Of a DNA stretch of 64,000 nucleotides, positions 21,406 to 35,185 are shown piece by piece (the first letter of the stretch is position 1; every line of letters begins with the position of its first letter). The notes beneath the pieces were generated by a model. The model saw only the letters and a list, made by a program, of their open reading frames with translations, was not told the origin of the DNA and did not search any database. Position numbers and translations under genes: made by a program. Origin of the DNA: Toxorhynchites rutilus septentrionalis (taxonomy: Eukaryota; Arthropoda; Insecta; Diptera; Culicidae); contig NC_073745.1 of NCBI RefSeq assembly GCF_029784135.1, positions 316,298,287 through 316,362,286 on the forward strand, written 5' to 3'.

Positions 21406-23083
21406 CAGTGGCGTAGTGTGCGAGCGGCAAACTCGGCATTTGCCGGGGGCACTGGCCCTTTGGGGCGCCAAAATCCAGAAATTTCGAATAGCATTTTTTC
21501 CTACAATTATATTTCCCAATTATTATATTTCATCAAGAGTAGTTGCTTCTGTCCGTACATTAATGAAACCAATAGCCTCTCTCTGATTTTCGCAAATTTG
21601 AAACACCCAATACCACATTACATCAACACCCTTTTGATTATTCGCTACGCATACCTGGGCGCCTCTCCATGCAATGCAAAACGAATGCATGGAGCCAATA
21701 CAGAGGAGCGGAGGAGAGCCGAAATAGGCCGTGAATATTAAAATTTGGTCGCATAAAGTAGGACATTTCTCAGCATAGAAATAACGTAAAAAGGGAAGGA
21801 TGTTATTTTGTAGGTTCATCAACTTTAAGCTAAAAAACATAAAAATTTATTTTCGAACTTTTCGTGTGATACGTTCAATTTCTGCACAGTACTGCTGGTA
21901 ACTGTTTTTGCTATCTTCTTGGAAAAGTGGTGCATTTGAATAGTTTTTTGATGGTTCTGCCCCATTGCTTCAATTTGCCTTTGATATTGTCCAATATCTC
22001 TCGAAAATCCGAACAATTTGGTGGATTGACAGTTTTTTCAATGAAGTCGATTTTATTCTCCATATACCACTTGATGCCATCCCGGTTGTAATGGCAGATT
22101 GTCAAGTCAGGCCAGAACTTCACTGGACCATTGTGTGATAGAATGAATGGCAAAATCCTGTTCTGAAGACATTCCTCCTTGTGATTGTTGCCCCAGTGAT
22201 GACAACTATTGTCTTCGTTCCACAACTACAGATCCCTTGCCAAATCATCAACTTACGGGCAAATTTATCTGCAACACACATGTGTCCTCCATGCATCCCT
22301 GGTAGGCCAACGAAAGGATGGCTTTTAGTTCCCTCGTCGCATCAATCGATCGATGAGATCAAGGAGACGTCGTTGTTCGACGCTACCCGGTAACGTTTGA
22401 GTACAGTATTTACAATCGATATTGGAAATTTGAGGAATTTTGCAATCTTTCCTCCCGACCACGTCGGGTTTTCAATGTGATTGCGCGAATTTTTTTTTTG
22501 CCTTTCTCGTTCCATCGTCGATAACTTTTTGGTGTATCCTTCAATCTTGACGAATTCTGTACTACAGAATAAACAAACCACCCGAATCAAAACGCTGGCA
22601 ATAGTTTCTCGATGTGACAACTAGGGGCGCTCAAGTGAATAAAAATAAGCGACCAAATTATAACTGAAACACTCTTTATTTCTTAAGCTGCATTATAAGA
22701 ACGCATACTTCTAAATTATGTCTGTGTTATTGAAAGGCATCGTGCGCATCGTGCGAACACAGTTCAGCAATCGTAAATTGAATGAAATTTTTTTCGATCG
22801 AAAATGAATCGCTAGCAGATCTTGATTCAAATGCAATCGAGGATCAGGATCAGTTGAAGCACGCACGGCAAAGATTCGACTAGCGAATAAGCGAAGCTGG
22901 TAATTATTTTTTCCTAACCTTCTGAATATGGATAGCCTGCTCAAAGTGAATTATGGTATAAGTGACAAGCTTTCTCAAAATTTCAGAAACTCAAAGTTAG
23001 TGAAAAAATCAAATAAAGTTTTTTTTTTGAGGCGCCATTTTCATAGTTTGCCGGGGGCGCTGTCTACCCTCACTACGTCGCTG
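21406..23083. mobile_element. hAT-like element, copy in U5
   Basis: 1,678 bp. Left end reads GTGTGCGAGCGG, a change shared only with U7. Confidence 0.7.
21742..22659 (-). mobile_element. Tc1/mariner relic, copy in U5
   Basis: 918 bp. GTCGTTGTTCG and TTTTGCAATC variants are shared with U7 only. Confidence 0.8.
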
Positions 23084-23332
23084 GTGGTGTGCAAGTCAAG
23101 CTAGAAATTCAAGAATGAAATGCTATAGTACAAACATTGGTAGCATTGAATGAATGCCTTCATTGAGTGAGCGTTTCGAGAAACGATAAAATGCCAATTT
23201 GAGCAGATTTTCAAAATAATTCCCAGAATGAACATGTACTGTTGATTGCTCGCTGACTAGAGCGACACCGAAACCCTGAACTTACTGAATATCCTAGTAG
23301 TTTTTCAGTATCGCTTAGCAAAAAAAACATTC

Positions 23333-25473
23333 ACTCCCAAATTAATATCGTCCATTTTTAGCAGCCCTAAAAAATTTGGGTACTCGCAGATAACTTTTGA
23401 AGTCTTTGGTTAAGGAAAAATTAGATATAATATTCCAAGGGCAGCGAAAAGGTATTTTTTTCTGGGTGGCAATATAAAGACCCTCACTGCCTTATAAAGA
23501 GATAAAGCTTCTCAACAAATCTTCCGGAGTTTCTGGAAGCGTTAAAAATAATGTATTTTGATGATTATTCTATCACACTTTTCAAATATAAATAATGAAT
23601 GGAATTTCACTTTCCAGTAGCGAATATGTATAGAGTAACACATCTCATACTTTTATCCATATTTTAACACACCAAACCGCTTCCAAGCCTGGTGGAAACT
23701 GTCAATGTTGGGCCATAATTCGGGCCCCGAACTCAATGTTTACAAAAATGTCCAATTAGTGGTGAAAATGCCCAATTAAAAGGGTCGCATTACATGTTTG
23801 CCCAATAAGCTAGATGTCGAATTGGATGTGATTTACTGTATTTTATTTTGCTGTTTTCATTGAACAATTTTATTAATTTTCCCTTTTTTATCACCATGTT
23901 ACCTCTGATAAGAATATCTGTGTATTGTAATGTCCTACAGGAACGTTACCAAAATCAAATAAAACTGTTTGAAAAGGTTAATTGGATTTGCTCTTGACAT
24001 AGTTGGTAAAAGATTGTGTTAGTCTACAAAATCTTCGTAAAAACTAAAAGTAATCGATTTATTATGTCTTCCCGATATTTTATTTCACTACATCTACACA
24101 AATCAGAAAGTTTTAAGCTTTAATATGATTTACATCCCATCTTCATGTGCTTATTTTTTACAAGGTTGCAGCATTTCAAAAATCACCTAAAAATTTCAAC
24201 TTCGCATTCTGTTCCTCTAATTGCTTTACCGAGTGTAAGGGAAGCAACATTAAATTTGCTGCCACCCTTACATGTTCATTCGTAGTTTATGAAACTGTTC
24301 AATCTATTTCGTACAGTTGTTACAAGAAGTAATACTAGATGGCCGACTGGCGATCATGGCGCACTCTAGTTTTGAATAGCACGCAATTGGCATCTTGAAG
24401 ATACAGACAGTGTCGCTGCCTATCATGAGCGAACGTAAAAATAAGACATGCGCATAAGCATCTCTAGCATCGGTAACGAAGGATGGTAAGGCGAAACCAA
24501 CAAAAAAAAATTTTTTACATAGGGAGGAAATAGTGATCACCCAACGAAATAATAAAACATACCGAAGTCGCTTAACGCCAGCGATCCCGGGGACCCTGCT
24601 CGTTGCAACTTGGTATGGTCGATGTGTAATAGATCAGTTTTTTGTTACTCATAAAAAGCGTAATTTAGTTGCCGTTATGAACGGTAAATGTCTAACCTAT
24701 TTAAAAAGTTGTCTCCCCTACACTGGATGAATCAATTAGAACAGAGTGCAAACTCGAAATTTTTAGGTGACTTTGAAATGCTGTAAAAAACTCAACGCAT
24801 GAAGATGGCATGTACATAATTTTAAAGCTTAAATTTTCAAGGTTTGTATTATTTTACGAACAAATTTTCATCCTTATTTGTGTAGATGTAGTGAACAAAA
24901 ATATCGAGAAGACATAATAAATCGATTTTCAAAAATTTTGTGGAATAACACCTTTTTTTGCCATCTAAGTCAATAGCAAATACAAATTAATCTTATCAAA
25001 CAGTTTTCATTTGATTTTGAAAACGTTCTTGTACGACCTTTCAATACAGAGAAATTTTACGATATATTCCGAAGAAAGCAACACTATCTGCTCCATTATT
25101 TTTTTTTTCTTATCATAGCTAACCTAATGATAAAAAGGGAGGCTGTTTTGGGATGTTAAAATATGAATGAAAGTAACAAATGTGTTACTCTATTATATAG
25201 AAAACATATTCGTTACTGGAAAGTAAAATTTCATTCATGATTTATAATTTAAAAGTGTATTTATTCTATCCTAAAAATAGATTATGTTTTTCGCTTCCAG
25301 AAACTGCGGAACCTTGGTTGGGAAGTTGTAACCATTTTTCATAAAACCGTAGCCGTAGCTGCACTTGGAATATTATATGTTTTGTTTGGAATATTTTTAA
25401 AGACTTCTAAAAATATCTGCGAGTACTCAATTTTTTTAGGGCTGCTAAAAATGGACAATATTTATTTGGGAGT
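23333..25473. repeat. Imperfect palindrome, U5/U6 junction
   Basis: Right arm 23333-24241, left arm 24715-25473. Confidence 0.8.
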
Positions 25474-25490
25474 CATTTTTATGTAGAAAA

Positions 25491-25898
25491 ACCGAGATTT
25501 TAGAGCTGTTTATCGAGTGTATGAGGCTTAGAAACGATATAAGAAACAAAAGGAAAAATACTAAAATTAGATATTATAATTCCAAGTTCGATCGTTGTGA
25601 AATAGATCCTAAAAACTTATGGTCTATAATAAATGAAGTCGTATTCAACGAAACAAGCAAAATTCTAAATAGGGAAATAACGTTAATTAAAAATGGCATT
25701 AAAATTGAGTTGGCATACCGTATAGCTTAAATCAGTGAAATTTCTTATCAGTGGAATTTCTCTATCGCACGAGATATTTTGAGACAATAGCATTAACAAA
25801 ATTAGCAAATCAAATGCTTAGAAACAGTATTTATCCTAAAACGTTAAACATTGCTAGAGTTATTCCCTTTATTTAATTCAGGCGGTCGTACTTCGAAA
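25491..25898 (+). pseudogene. LINE reverse-transcriptase relic, copy in U6
   Basis: Consensus form (LFPLFNSGG, GAGACAAT). Confidence 0.68.
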
Positions 25899-25988
25899 AC
25901 ATGTTTTAGACCAGCGGACTTTCTTCAGAGGGGCTACAAACATGTGTTATTGATGGTGTTGCGGGCCGCAAAAAAGGAGGGTGATGTG

Positions 25989-27688
25989 CAGTGGCGTAGT
26001 GTGCGGGCGGCAAACTCGGCATTTGCCGGGGGCACTGGCCCTTTGGGGCGCCAAAATCCAGAAATTTCGAATAGCATTTTTTCCTACTATTATATTTCCC
26101 AATTATTATATTTCATCAAGAGTAGTTGTTTCTGTCCGTACATTAATGAAACCAATAGCCTCTCTCTGATTTTCGCAAATTTGAAACACCCAATACCACA
26201 TTACATCAACACCCTTTTGATTATTCGCTACGCATACCTGGGCGCCTCTCCATGCAATGCAAAACAAATGCAAAGCCAATACAGAGGAGCGGAGGAGAGC
26301 CGAAATAGGCCGTGAATATTAAAATTTGGTCGCATAAAGTAGGACATTTCTCAGCATAGAAATAACGTAAAAAGGGAAGGATGTTATTTTGTAGGTTCAT
26401 CAACTTTAAGCTAAAAAACATAAAAAATTATTTTCGAACTTTTCGTGTGATACGTTCAATTTCTGCACAGTACTGCTGGTAACTGTTTTTGCTATCTTCT
26501 TGGAAAAGTGGTGCATTTGAATTGTTTTTTGATGGTTCTGCCCCATTGCTTCAATTTGCCTTTGATATTGTCCAATATCTCTCGAAAATCCGAACAATTT
26601 GGTGGATTGACAGTTTTTTCAATGAAGTCGATTTTATTCTCCATATACCACTTGATGCCATCCCGGTTGTAATGGCAGATTGTCAAGTCAGGCCAGAACT
26701 TCACTGGACCATTGTGTGATAGAATGAATGGCAAAATCCTGTTCTGAAGACATTCCTCCTTGTGATTGTTGCCCCAGTGATGACAACTATTGTCTTCGTT
26801 CCACAACTACAGATCCCTTGCCAAATCATCAACTTACGGGCAAATTTATCTGCAACACACATGTGTCCTCCATGCATCCCTGGTAGGCCAACGAAAGGAT
26901 GGCTTTTAGTTCCCTCGTCGCATCAATCGATCGATGAGATCAAGGAGACGTCGGTGTTCGACGCTACCCGGTAACGTTTGAGTACGGTATTTACAATCGA
27001 TATTGGAAATTTGAGGAATTTTGTAATCTTTCCTCCCGACCACGTCGGGTTTTCAATGTGATTGCGCGAATTTTTTTTTTTGCCTTTCTCGTTCCATCGT
27101 CGATAACTTTTTGGTGTATCCTTCAATCTTGACGAATTCTGTACTACAGAATAAACAAACCACCCGAATCAAAACGCTGGCAATAGTTTCTCGATGTGAC
27201 AACTAGGGGCGCTCAAGTGAATAAAAATAAGCGACCAAATTATAACTGAAACACTCTTTATTTCTTAAGCTGCATTATAAGAACGCATACTTCTAAATTA
27301 TGTCTGTGTTGCTAGTCTGGTTTACACTAAAATAAAAATTACACAGACCGCGCATCGTGCGAACACAGTTCAGCAATCGTAAATTGAATGAAAATTTTTT
27401 CGATCGAAAATGAATCGCTAGCAGATCTTGATTCAAATGCAATCGAGGATCAGGATCAGTTGAAGCACGCACGGCAAAGATTCGACTAGCGAATAAGCGA
27501 AGCTGGTAATTATTTTTTCCTAACCTTCTGAATATGGATAGCCTGCTCAAAGTGAATTATGGTATAAGTGACAAGCTTTCTCAAAATTTCAGAAACTCAA
27601 AGTTAGTGAAAAAATCAAATAAAGTTTTTTTTTGAGGCGCCATTTTCATAGTTTGCCGGGGGCGCTGTCTACCCTCACTACGTCGCTG
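25989..27688. mobile_element. hAT-like element, copy in U6
   Basis: 1,700 bp, intermediate indel-hotspot state. Confidence 0.7.
26323..27241 (-). mobile_element. Tc1/mariner relic, copy in U6
   Basis: 919 bp, close to consensus. Confidence 0.8.
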
Positions 27689-27937
27689 GTGGTGTGCAAG
27701 TCAAGCTAGAAATTCAAGAATGAAATGCTATAGTACAAACATTGGTAGCATTGAATGAATGCCTTCATTGAGTGAGCGTTTCGAGAAACGATAAAATGCC
27801 AATTTGAGCAGATTTTCAAAATAATTCCCAGAATGAACATGTACTGTTGATTGCTCGCTGACTAGAGCGACACCGAAACCCTGAACTTACTGAATATCCT
27901 AGTAGTTTTTCAGTATCGCTTAGCAAAAACAACATTC

Positions 27938-30087
27938 ACTCCCAAATTAATATCGTCCATTTTTAGCAGCCCTAAAAAATTTGGGTACTCGCAGATACCT
28001 TTTGAAGTCTTTGGTTAAGGAAAAATTAGATATAATATTCCAAGGGCAGCGAAAAGGTATTTTTTTCTGGGTGGCAATATAAAGACCCTCCACTGCCTTA
28101 TAAAGAGATAAAGCTTCTCAACAAATCTTCCGGAGTTTCTGGAAGCGTTAAAAATAATGTATTTTGATGATTATTCTATCACACTTTTCAAATATAAATA
28201 ATGAATGGAATTTCACTTTCCAGTAGCGAATATGTATAGAGTAACACATCTCATACTTTTATCCATATTTTAACACACCAAACCGCTTCCAAGCCTGGTG
28301 GAAACTGTCAATGTTGGGCCATAATTCGGGCCCCGAACTCAATGTTTACAAAAATGTCCAATTAGTGGTGAAAATGCCCAATTAAAAGGGTCGCATTACA
28401 TGTTTGCCCAATAAGCTAGATGTCGAATTGGATGTGATTTACTGTATTTTATTTTGCTGTTTTCATTGAACAATTTTATTAATTTTCCCTTTTTTATCAC
28501 CATGTTACCTCTGATAAGAATATCTGTGTATTGTAATGTCCTACAGGAACGTTACCAAAATCAAATAAAACTGTTTGAAAAGGTTAATTGGATTTGCTCT
28601 TGACTTAGTTGGTAAAAGATTGTGTTAGTCTACAAAATCTTCGTAAAAACTAAAAGTAATCGATTTATTATGTCTTCCCGATATTTTATTTCACTACATC
28701 TACACAAATCAGAAAGTTTTAAGCTTTAATATGATTTACATCCCATCTTCATGTGCTTATTTTTTACAAGGTTGCAGCATTTCAAAAATCACCTAAAAAT
28801 TTCAACTTCGCATTCTGTTCCTCTAATTGCTTTACCGAGTGTAAGGGAAGCAACATTAAATTTGCTGCCACCCTTACATGTTCATTCGTAGTTTATGAAA
28901 CTGTTCAATCTATTTCGTACAGTTGTTACAAGAAGTAATACTAGATGGCCGACTGGCGATCATGGCGCACTCTAGTTTTGAATAGCACGCAATTGGCATC
29001 TTGAAGATACAGACAGTGTCGCTGCCTATCATGAGCGAACGTAAAAATAAGACATGCGCATAAGCATCTCTAGCATCGGTAACGAAGGATGGTAAGGCGA
29101 AACCAACAAAAAAAAATTTTTTACATAGGGAGGAAATAGTGATCACCCAACGAAATAATAAAACATACCGAAGTCGCTTAACGCCAGCGATCCCGGGGAC
29201 CCTGCTCGTTGCAACTTGGTATGGTCGATGTGTAATGGATCAGTTTTTTGTTACTCATAAAAAGCGTAATTTAGTTGCCGTTATGAACGGTAAATGTCTA
29301 ACCTATTTAAAAAGTTGTCTCCCCTACACTGGATGAATCAATTAGAACAGAGTGCAAACTCGAAATTTTTAGGTGACTTTGAAATGCTGTAAAAAACTCA
29401 ACGCATGAAGATGGCATGTACATAATTTTAAAGCTTAAATTTTCAAGGTTTGTATTATTTTACGAACAAATTTTCATCCTTTTTTGTGTAGATGTAGTGA
29501 ACAAAAATATCGAGAAGACATAATAAATCGATTTTCAAAGATTTTGTGGAATAACACCTTTTTTTGCCATCTAAGTCAATAGCAAATACAAATTAATCTT
29601 ATCAAACAGTTTTCATTTGTTTTTGAAAACGTTCTTGTACGACCTTTCAATACAGAGAAATTTTACGATATATTCCGAAGAAAGCAACACTATCTGCTCC
29701 ATTATATTTTTTTTTCTTATCATAGCTAACCTAATGATAAAAAGGGAGGCTGTTTTGGGATGTTAAAATATGAATGAAAGTAACAAATGTGTTACTCTAT
29801 TATATAGAACACATATTCGTTACTGGAAAGTAAAATTTCATTCATGATTTATTATTTAAAAGTTTATTTATTCTATCCTAAAAATAGATTATGTTTTTCG
29901 CTTCCAGAAACTGCGGAACCTTGGTTGGGAAGTTGTAACCATTTTTCATAAAAGCCGTAGCCGTAGCCGTAGCTGCACTTGGAATATTATATGTTTTGTT
30001 TGGAATATTTTTAAAGACTTCTAAAAATATCTGCGAGTACTCAATTTTTTTAGGGCTGCTAAAAATGGACAATATTTATTTGGGAGT
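27938..30087. repeat. Imperfect palindrome, U6/U7 junction
   Basis: Right arm 27938-28847, left arm 29321-30087. This is also the seam between the two dimers. Confidence 0.8.
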
Positions 30088-30104
30088 CATTTTTATGTAG
30101 AAAA

Positions 30105-30512
30105 ACCGTGATTTTAGAGCTGTTTATCGAGTGTATGAGGCTTAGAAACGATATAAGAAACAAAAGGAAAAATACTAAAATTAGATATTATAATTCCAAG
30201 TTCGATCGTTGTGAAATAGATCCTAAAAACTTATGGTCTATAATAAATGAAGTCGTATTCAACGAAACAAGCAAAATTCTAAATAGGGAAATAACGTTAA
30301 TTAAAAATGGCATTAAAATTGAGTTGGCATACCGTATAGCTTAAATCAGTGAAATTTCTTATCAGTGGAATTTCTCTATCGCACGAGATATTTTGTGACA
30401 ATAGCATTAACAAAATTAGCAAATCAAATGCTTAGAAACAGTATTTATCCTAAAACGTTAAACATTGCTAGAGTTATTCTCTTTATTTAATTCAGGCGGT
30501 CGTACTTCGAAA
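30105..30512 (+). pseudogene. LINE reverse-transcriptase relic, copy in U7
   Basis: Carries the U4/U5 variants, as expected for the dimer copy of U5. Confidence 0.68.
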
Positions 30513-30602
30513 ACATGTTTTAGACCAGCGGACTTTCTTCAGAGGGGCTACAAACATGTGTTATTGATGGTGTTGCGGGCCGCAAAAAAGGAGGGTGATG
30601 TG

Positions 30603-32280
30603 CAGTGGCGTAGTGTGCGAGCGGCAAACTCGGCATTTGCCGGGGGCACTGGCCCTTTGGGGCGCCAAAATCCAGAAATTTCGAATAGCATTTTTTCCTA
30701 CAATTATATTTCCCAATTATTATATTTCATCAAGAGTAGTTGCTTCTGTCCGTACATTAATGAAACCAATAGCCTCTCTCTGATTTTCGCAAATTTGAAA
30801 CACCCAATACCACATTACATCAACACCCTTTTGATTATTCGCTACGCATACCTGGGCGCCTCTCCATGCAATGCAAAACGAATGCATGGAGCCAATACAG
30901 AGGAGCGGAGGAGAGCCGAAATAGGCCGTGAATATTAAAATTTGGTCGCATAAAGTAGGACATTTCTCAGCATAGAAATAACGTAAAAAGGGAAGGATGT
31001 TATTTTGTAGGTTCATCAACTTTAAGCTAAAAAACATAAAAATTTATTTTCGAACTTTTCGTGTGATACGTTCAATTTCTGCACAGTACTGCTGGTAACT
31101 GTTTTTGCTATCTCCTTGGAAAAGTGGTGCATTTGAATAGTTTTTTGATGGTTCTGCCCCATTGCTTCAATTTGCCTTTGATATTGTCCAATATCTCTCG
31201 AAAATCCGAACAATTTGGTGGATTGACAGTTTTTTCAATGAAGTCGATTTTATTCTCCATATACCACTTGATGCCATCCCGGTTGTAATGGCAGATTGTC
31301 AAGTCAGGCCAGAACTTCACTGGACCATTGTGTGATAGAATGAATGGCAAAATCCTGTTCTGAAGACATTCCTCCTTGTGATTGTTGCCCCAGTGATGAC
31401 AACTATTGTCTTCGTTCCACAACTACAGATCCCTTGCCAAATCATCAACTTACGGGCAAATTTATCTGCAACACACATGTGTCCTCCATGCATCCCTGGT
31501 AGGCCAACGAAAGGATGGCTTTTAGTTCCCTCGTCGCATCAATCGATCGATGAGATCAAGGAGACGTCGTTGTTCGACGCTACCCGGTAACGTTTGAGTA
31601 CAGTATTTACAATCGATATTGGAAATTTGAGGAATTTTGCAATCTTTCCTCCCGACCACGTCGGGTTTTCAATGTGATTGCGCGAATTTTTTTTTTGCCT
31701 TTCTCGTTCCATCGTCGATAACTTTTTGGTGTATCCTTCAATCTTGACGAATTCTGTACTACAGAATAAACAAACCACCCGAATCAAAACGCTGGCAATA
31801 GTTTCTCGATGTGACAACTAGGGGCGCTCAAGTGAATAAAAATAAGCGACCAAATTATAACTGAAACACTCTTTATTTCTTAAGCTGCATTATAAGAACG
31901 CATACTTCTAAATTATGTCTGTGTTATTGAAAGGCATCGTGCGCATCGTGCGAACACAGTTCAGCAATCGTAAATTGAATGAAATTTTTTTCGATCGAAA
32001 ATGAATCGCTAGCAGATCTTGATTCAAATGCAATCGAGGATCAGGATCAGTTGAAGCACGCACGGCAAAGATTCGACTAGCGAATAAGCGAAGCTGGTAA
32101 TTATTTTTTCCTAACCTTCTGAATATGGATAGCCTGCTCAAAGTGAATTATGGTATAAGTGACAAGCTTTCTCAAAATTTCAGAAACTCAAAGTTAGTGA
32201 AAAAATCAAATAAAGTTTTTTTTTTGAGGCGCCATTTTCATAGTTTGCCGGGGGCGCTGTCTACCCTCACTACGTCGCTG
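30603..32280. mobile_element. hAT-like element, copy in U7
   Basis: 1,678 bp, dimer copy of the U5 element. Confidence 0.7.
30939..31856 (-). mobile_element. Tc1/mariner relic, copy in U7
   Basis: 918 bp, dimer copy of U5, with CTCCTTGG at 31111-31118. Confidence 0.8.
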
Positions 32281-32529
32281 GTGGTGTGCAAGTCAAGCTA
32301 GAAATTCAAGAATGAAATGCTATAGTACAAACATTGGTAGCATTGAATGAATGCCTTCATTGAGTGAGCGTTTCGAGAAACGATAAAATGCCAATTTGAG
32401 CAGATTTTCAAAATAATTCCCAGAATGAACATGTACTGTTGATTGCTCGCTGACTAGAGCGACACCGAAACCCTGAACTTACTGAATATCCTAGTAGTTT
32501 TTCAGTATCGCTTAGCAAAAAAAACATTC

Positions 32530-34670
32530 ACTCCCAAATTAATATCGTCCATTTTTAGCAGCCCTAAAAAATTTGGGTACTCGCAGATAACTTTTGAAGT
32601 CTTTGGTTAAGGAAAAATTAGATATAATATTCCAAGGGCAGCGAAAAGGTATTTTTTTCTGGGTGGCAATATAAAGACCCTCACTGCCTTATAAAGAGAT
32701 AAAGCTTCTCAACAAATCTTCCGGAGTTTCTGGAAGCGTTAAAAATAATGTATTTTGATGATTATTCTATCACACTTTTCAAATATAAATAATGAATGGA
32801 ATTTCACTTTCCAGTAGCGAATATGTATAGAGTAACACATCTCATACTTTTATCCATATTTTAACACACCAAACCGCTTCCAAGCCTGGTGGAAACTGTC
32901 AATGTTGGGCCATAATTCGGGCCCCGAACTCAATGTTTACAAAAATGTCCAATTAGTGGTGAAAATGCCCAATTAAAAGGGTCGCATTACATGTTTGCCC
33001 AATAAGCTAGATGTCGAATTGGATGTGATTTACTGTATTTTATTTTGCTGTTTTCATTGAACAATTTTATTAATTTTCCCTTTTTTATCACCATGTTACC
33101 TCTGATAAGAATATCTGTGTATTGTAATGTCCTACAGGAACGTTACCAAAATCAAATAAAACTGTTTGAAAAGGTTAATTGGATTTGCTCTTGACATAGT
33201 TGGTAAAAGATTGTGTTAGTCTACAAAATCTTCGTAAAAACTAAAAGTAATCGATTTATTATGTCTTCCCGATATTTTATTTCACTACATCTACACAAAT
33301 CAGAAAGTTTTAAGCTTTAATATGATTTACATCCCATCTTCATGTGCTTATTTTTTACAAGGTTGCAGCATTTCAAAAATCACCTAAAAATTTCAACTTC
33401 GCATTCTGTTCCTCTAATTGCTTTACCGAGTGTAAGGGAAGCAACATTAAATTTGCTGCCACCCTTACATGTTCATTCGTAGTTTATGAAACTGTTCAAT
33501 CTATTTCGTACAGTTGTTACAAGAAGTAATACTAGATGGCCGACTGGCGATCATGGCGCACTCTAGTTTTGAATAGCACGCAATTGGCATCTTGAAGATA
33601 CAGACAGTGTCGCTGCCTATCATGAGCGAACGTAAAAATAAGACATGCGCATAAGCATCTCTAGCATCGGTAACGAAGGATGGTAAGGCGAAACCAACAA
33701 AAAAAAATTTTTTACATAGAGAGGAAATAGTGATCACCCAACGAAATAATAAAACATACCGAAGTCGCTTAACGCCAGCGATCCCGGGGACCCTGCTCGT
33801 TGCAACTTGGTATGGTCGATGTGTAATGGATCAGTTTTTTGTTACTCATAAAAAGCGTAATTTAGTTGCCGTTATGAACGGTAAATGTCTAACCTATTTA
33901 AAAAGTTGTCTCCCCTACACTGGATAAATCAATTAGAACAGAGTGCAAACTCGAAATTTTTAGGTGACTTTGAAATGCTGTAAAAAACTCAACGCATGAA
34001 GATGGCATGTACATAATTTTAAAGCTTAAATTTTCAAGGTTTGTATTATTTTACGAACAAATTTTCATCCTTATTTGTGTAGATGTAGTGAACAAAAATA
34101 TCGAGAAGACATAATAAATCGATTTTCAAAAATTTTGTGGAATAACACCTTTTTTTGCCATCTAAGTCAATAGCAAATACAAATTAATCTTATCAAACAG
34201 TTTTCATTTGATTTTGAAAACGTTCTTGTACGACCTTTCAATACAGAGAAATTTTACGATATATTCCGAAGAAAGCAACACTATCTGCTCCATTATTTTT
34301 TTTTTCTTATCATAGCTAACCTAATGATAAAAAGGGAGGCTGTTTTGGGATGTTAAAATATGAATGAAAGTAACAAATGTGTTACTCTATTATATAGAAA
34401 ACATATTCGTTACTGGAAAGTAAAATTTCATTCATGATTTATAATTTAAAAGTGTATTTATTCTATCCTAAAAATAGATTATGTTTTTCGCTTCCAGAAA
34501 CTGCGGAACCTTGGTTGGGAAGTTGTAACCATTTTTCATAAAACCGTAGCCGTAGCTGCACTTGGAATATTATATGTTTTGTTTGGAATATTTTTAAAGA
34601 CTTCTAAAAATATCTGCGAGTACTCAATTTTTTTAGGGCTGCTAAAAATGGACAATATTTATTTGGGAGT
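32530..34670. repeat. Imperfect palindrome, U7/U8 junction
   Basis: Right arm 32530-33438, left arm 33912-34670. Confidence 0.8.
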
Positions 34671-34687
34671 CATTTTTATGTAGAAAA

Positions 34688-35095
34688 ACCGAGATTTTAG
34701 AGCTGTTTATCGAGTGTATGAGGCTTAGAAACGATATAAGAAACAAAAGGAAAAATACTAAAATTAGATATTATAATTCCAAGTTCGATCGTTGTGAAAT
34801 AGATCCTAAAAACTTATGGTCTATAATAAATGAAGTCGTATTCAACGAAACAAGCAAAATTCTAAATAGGGAAATAACGTTAATTAAAAATGGCATTAAA
34901 ATTGAGTTGGCATACCGTATAGCTTAAATCAGTGAAATTTCTTATCAGTGGAATTTCTCTATCGCACGAGATATTTTGAGACAATAGCATTAACAAAATT
35001 AGCAAATCAAATGCTTAGAAACAGTATTTATCCTAAAACGTTAAACATTGCTAGAGTTATTCCCTTTATTTAATTCAGGCGGTCGTACTTCGAAA
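34688..35095 (+). pseudogene. LINE reverse-transcriptase relic, copy in U8
   Basis: Consensus form, dimer copy of U6. Confidence 0.68.
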
Positions 35096-35185
35096 ACATG
35101 TTTTAGACCAGCGGACTTTCTTCAGAGGGGCTACAAACATGTGTTATTGATGGTGTTGCGGGCCGCAAAAAAGGAGGGTGATGTG

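Larger units (their letters stand above)
20130..24720 (+). repeat. Tandem repeat unit U5 (4,591 bp), first half of dimer 1
   Basis: Matches U7 in length and in all the rare variants I checked: the three-copy GCCGTA run, GTGCGAGCGG in the hAT-like end, GTCGTTGTTCG in the mariner relic and CTTGACATAG in the right arm. Confidence 0.97.
24721..29326 (+). repeat. Tandem repeat unit U6 (4,606 bp), second half of dimer 1
   Basis: Matches U8 in length and rare variants, for example TTTTCAAAAATTTTG near 24930 where most units have AAAGATTTTG, and AAAAATTATTTTCG near 26423. It has the intermediate state at the indel hotspot. Confidence 0.97.
29327..33917 (+). repeat. Tandem repeat unit U7 (4,591 bp), first half of dimer 2
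   Basis: Copy of U5 at a constant offset of 9,197 bp. Differences I found are at 31114 (C for T), 33720 (A for G) and 33828 (G for A). Confidence 0.97.
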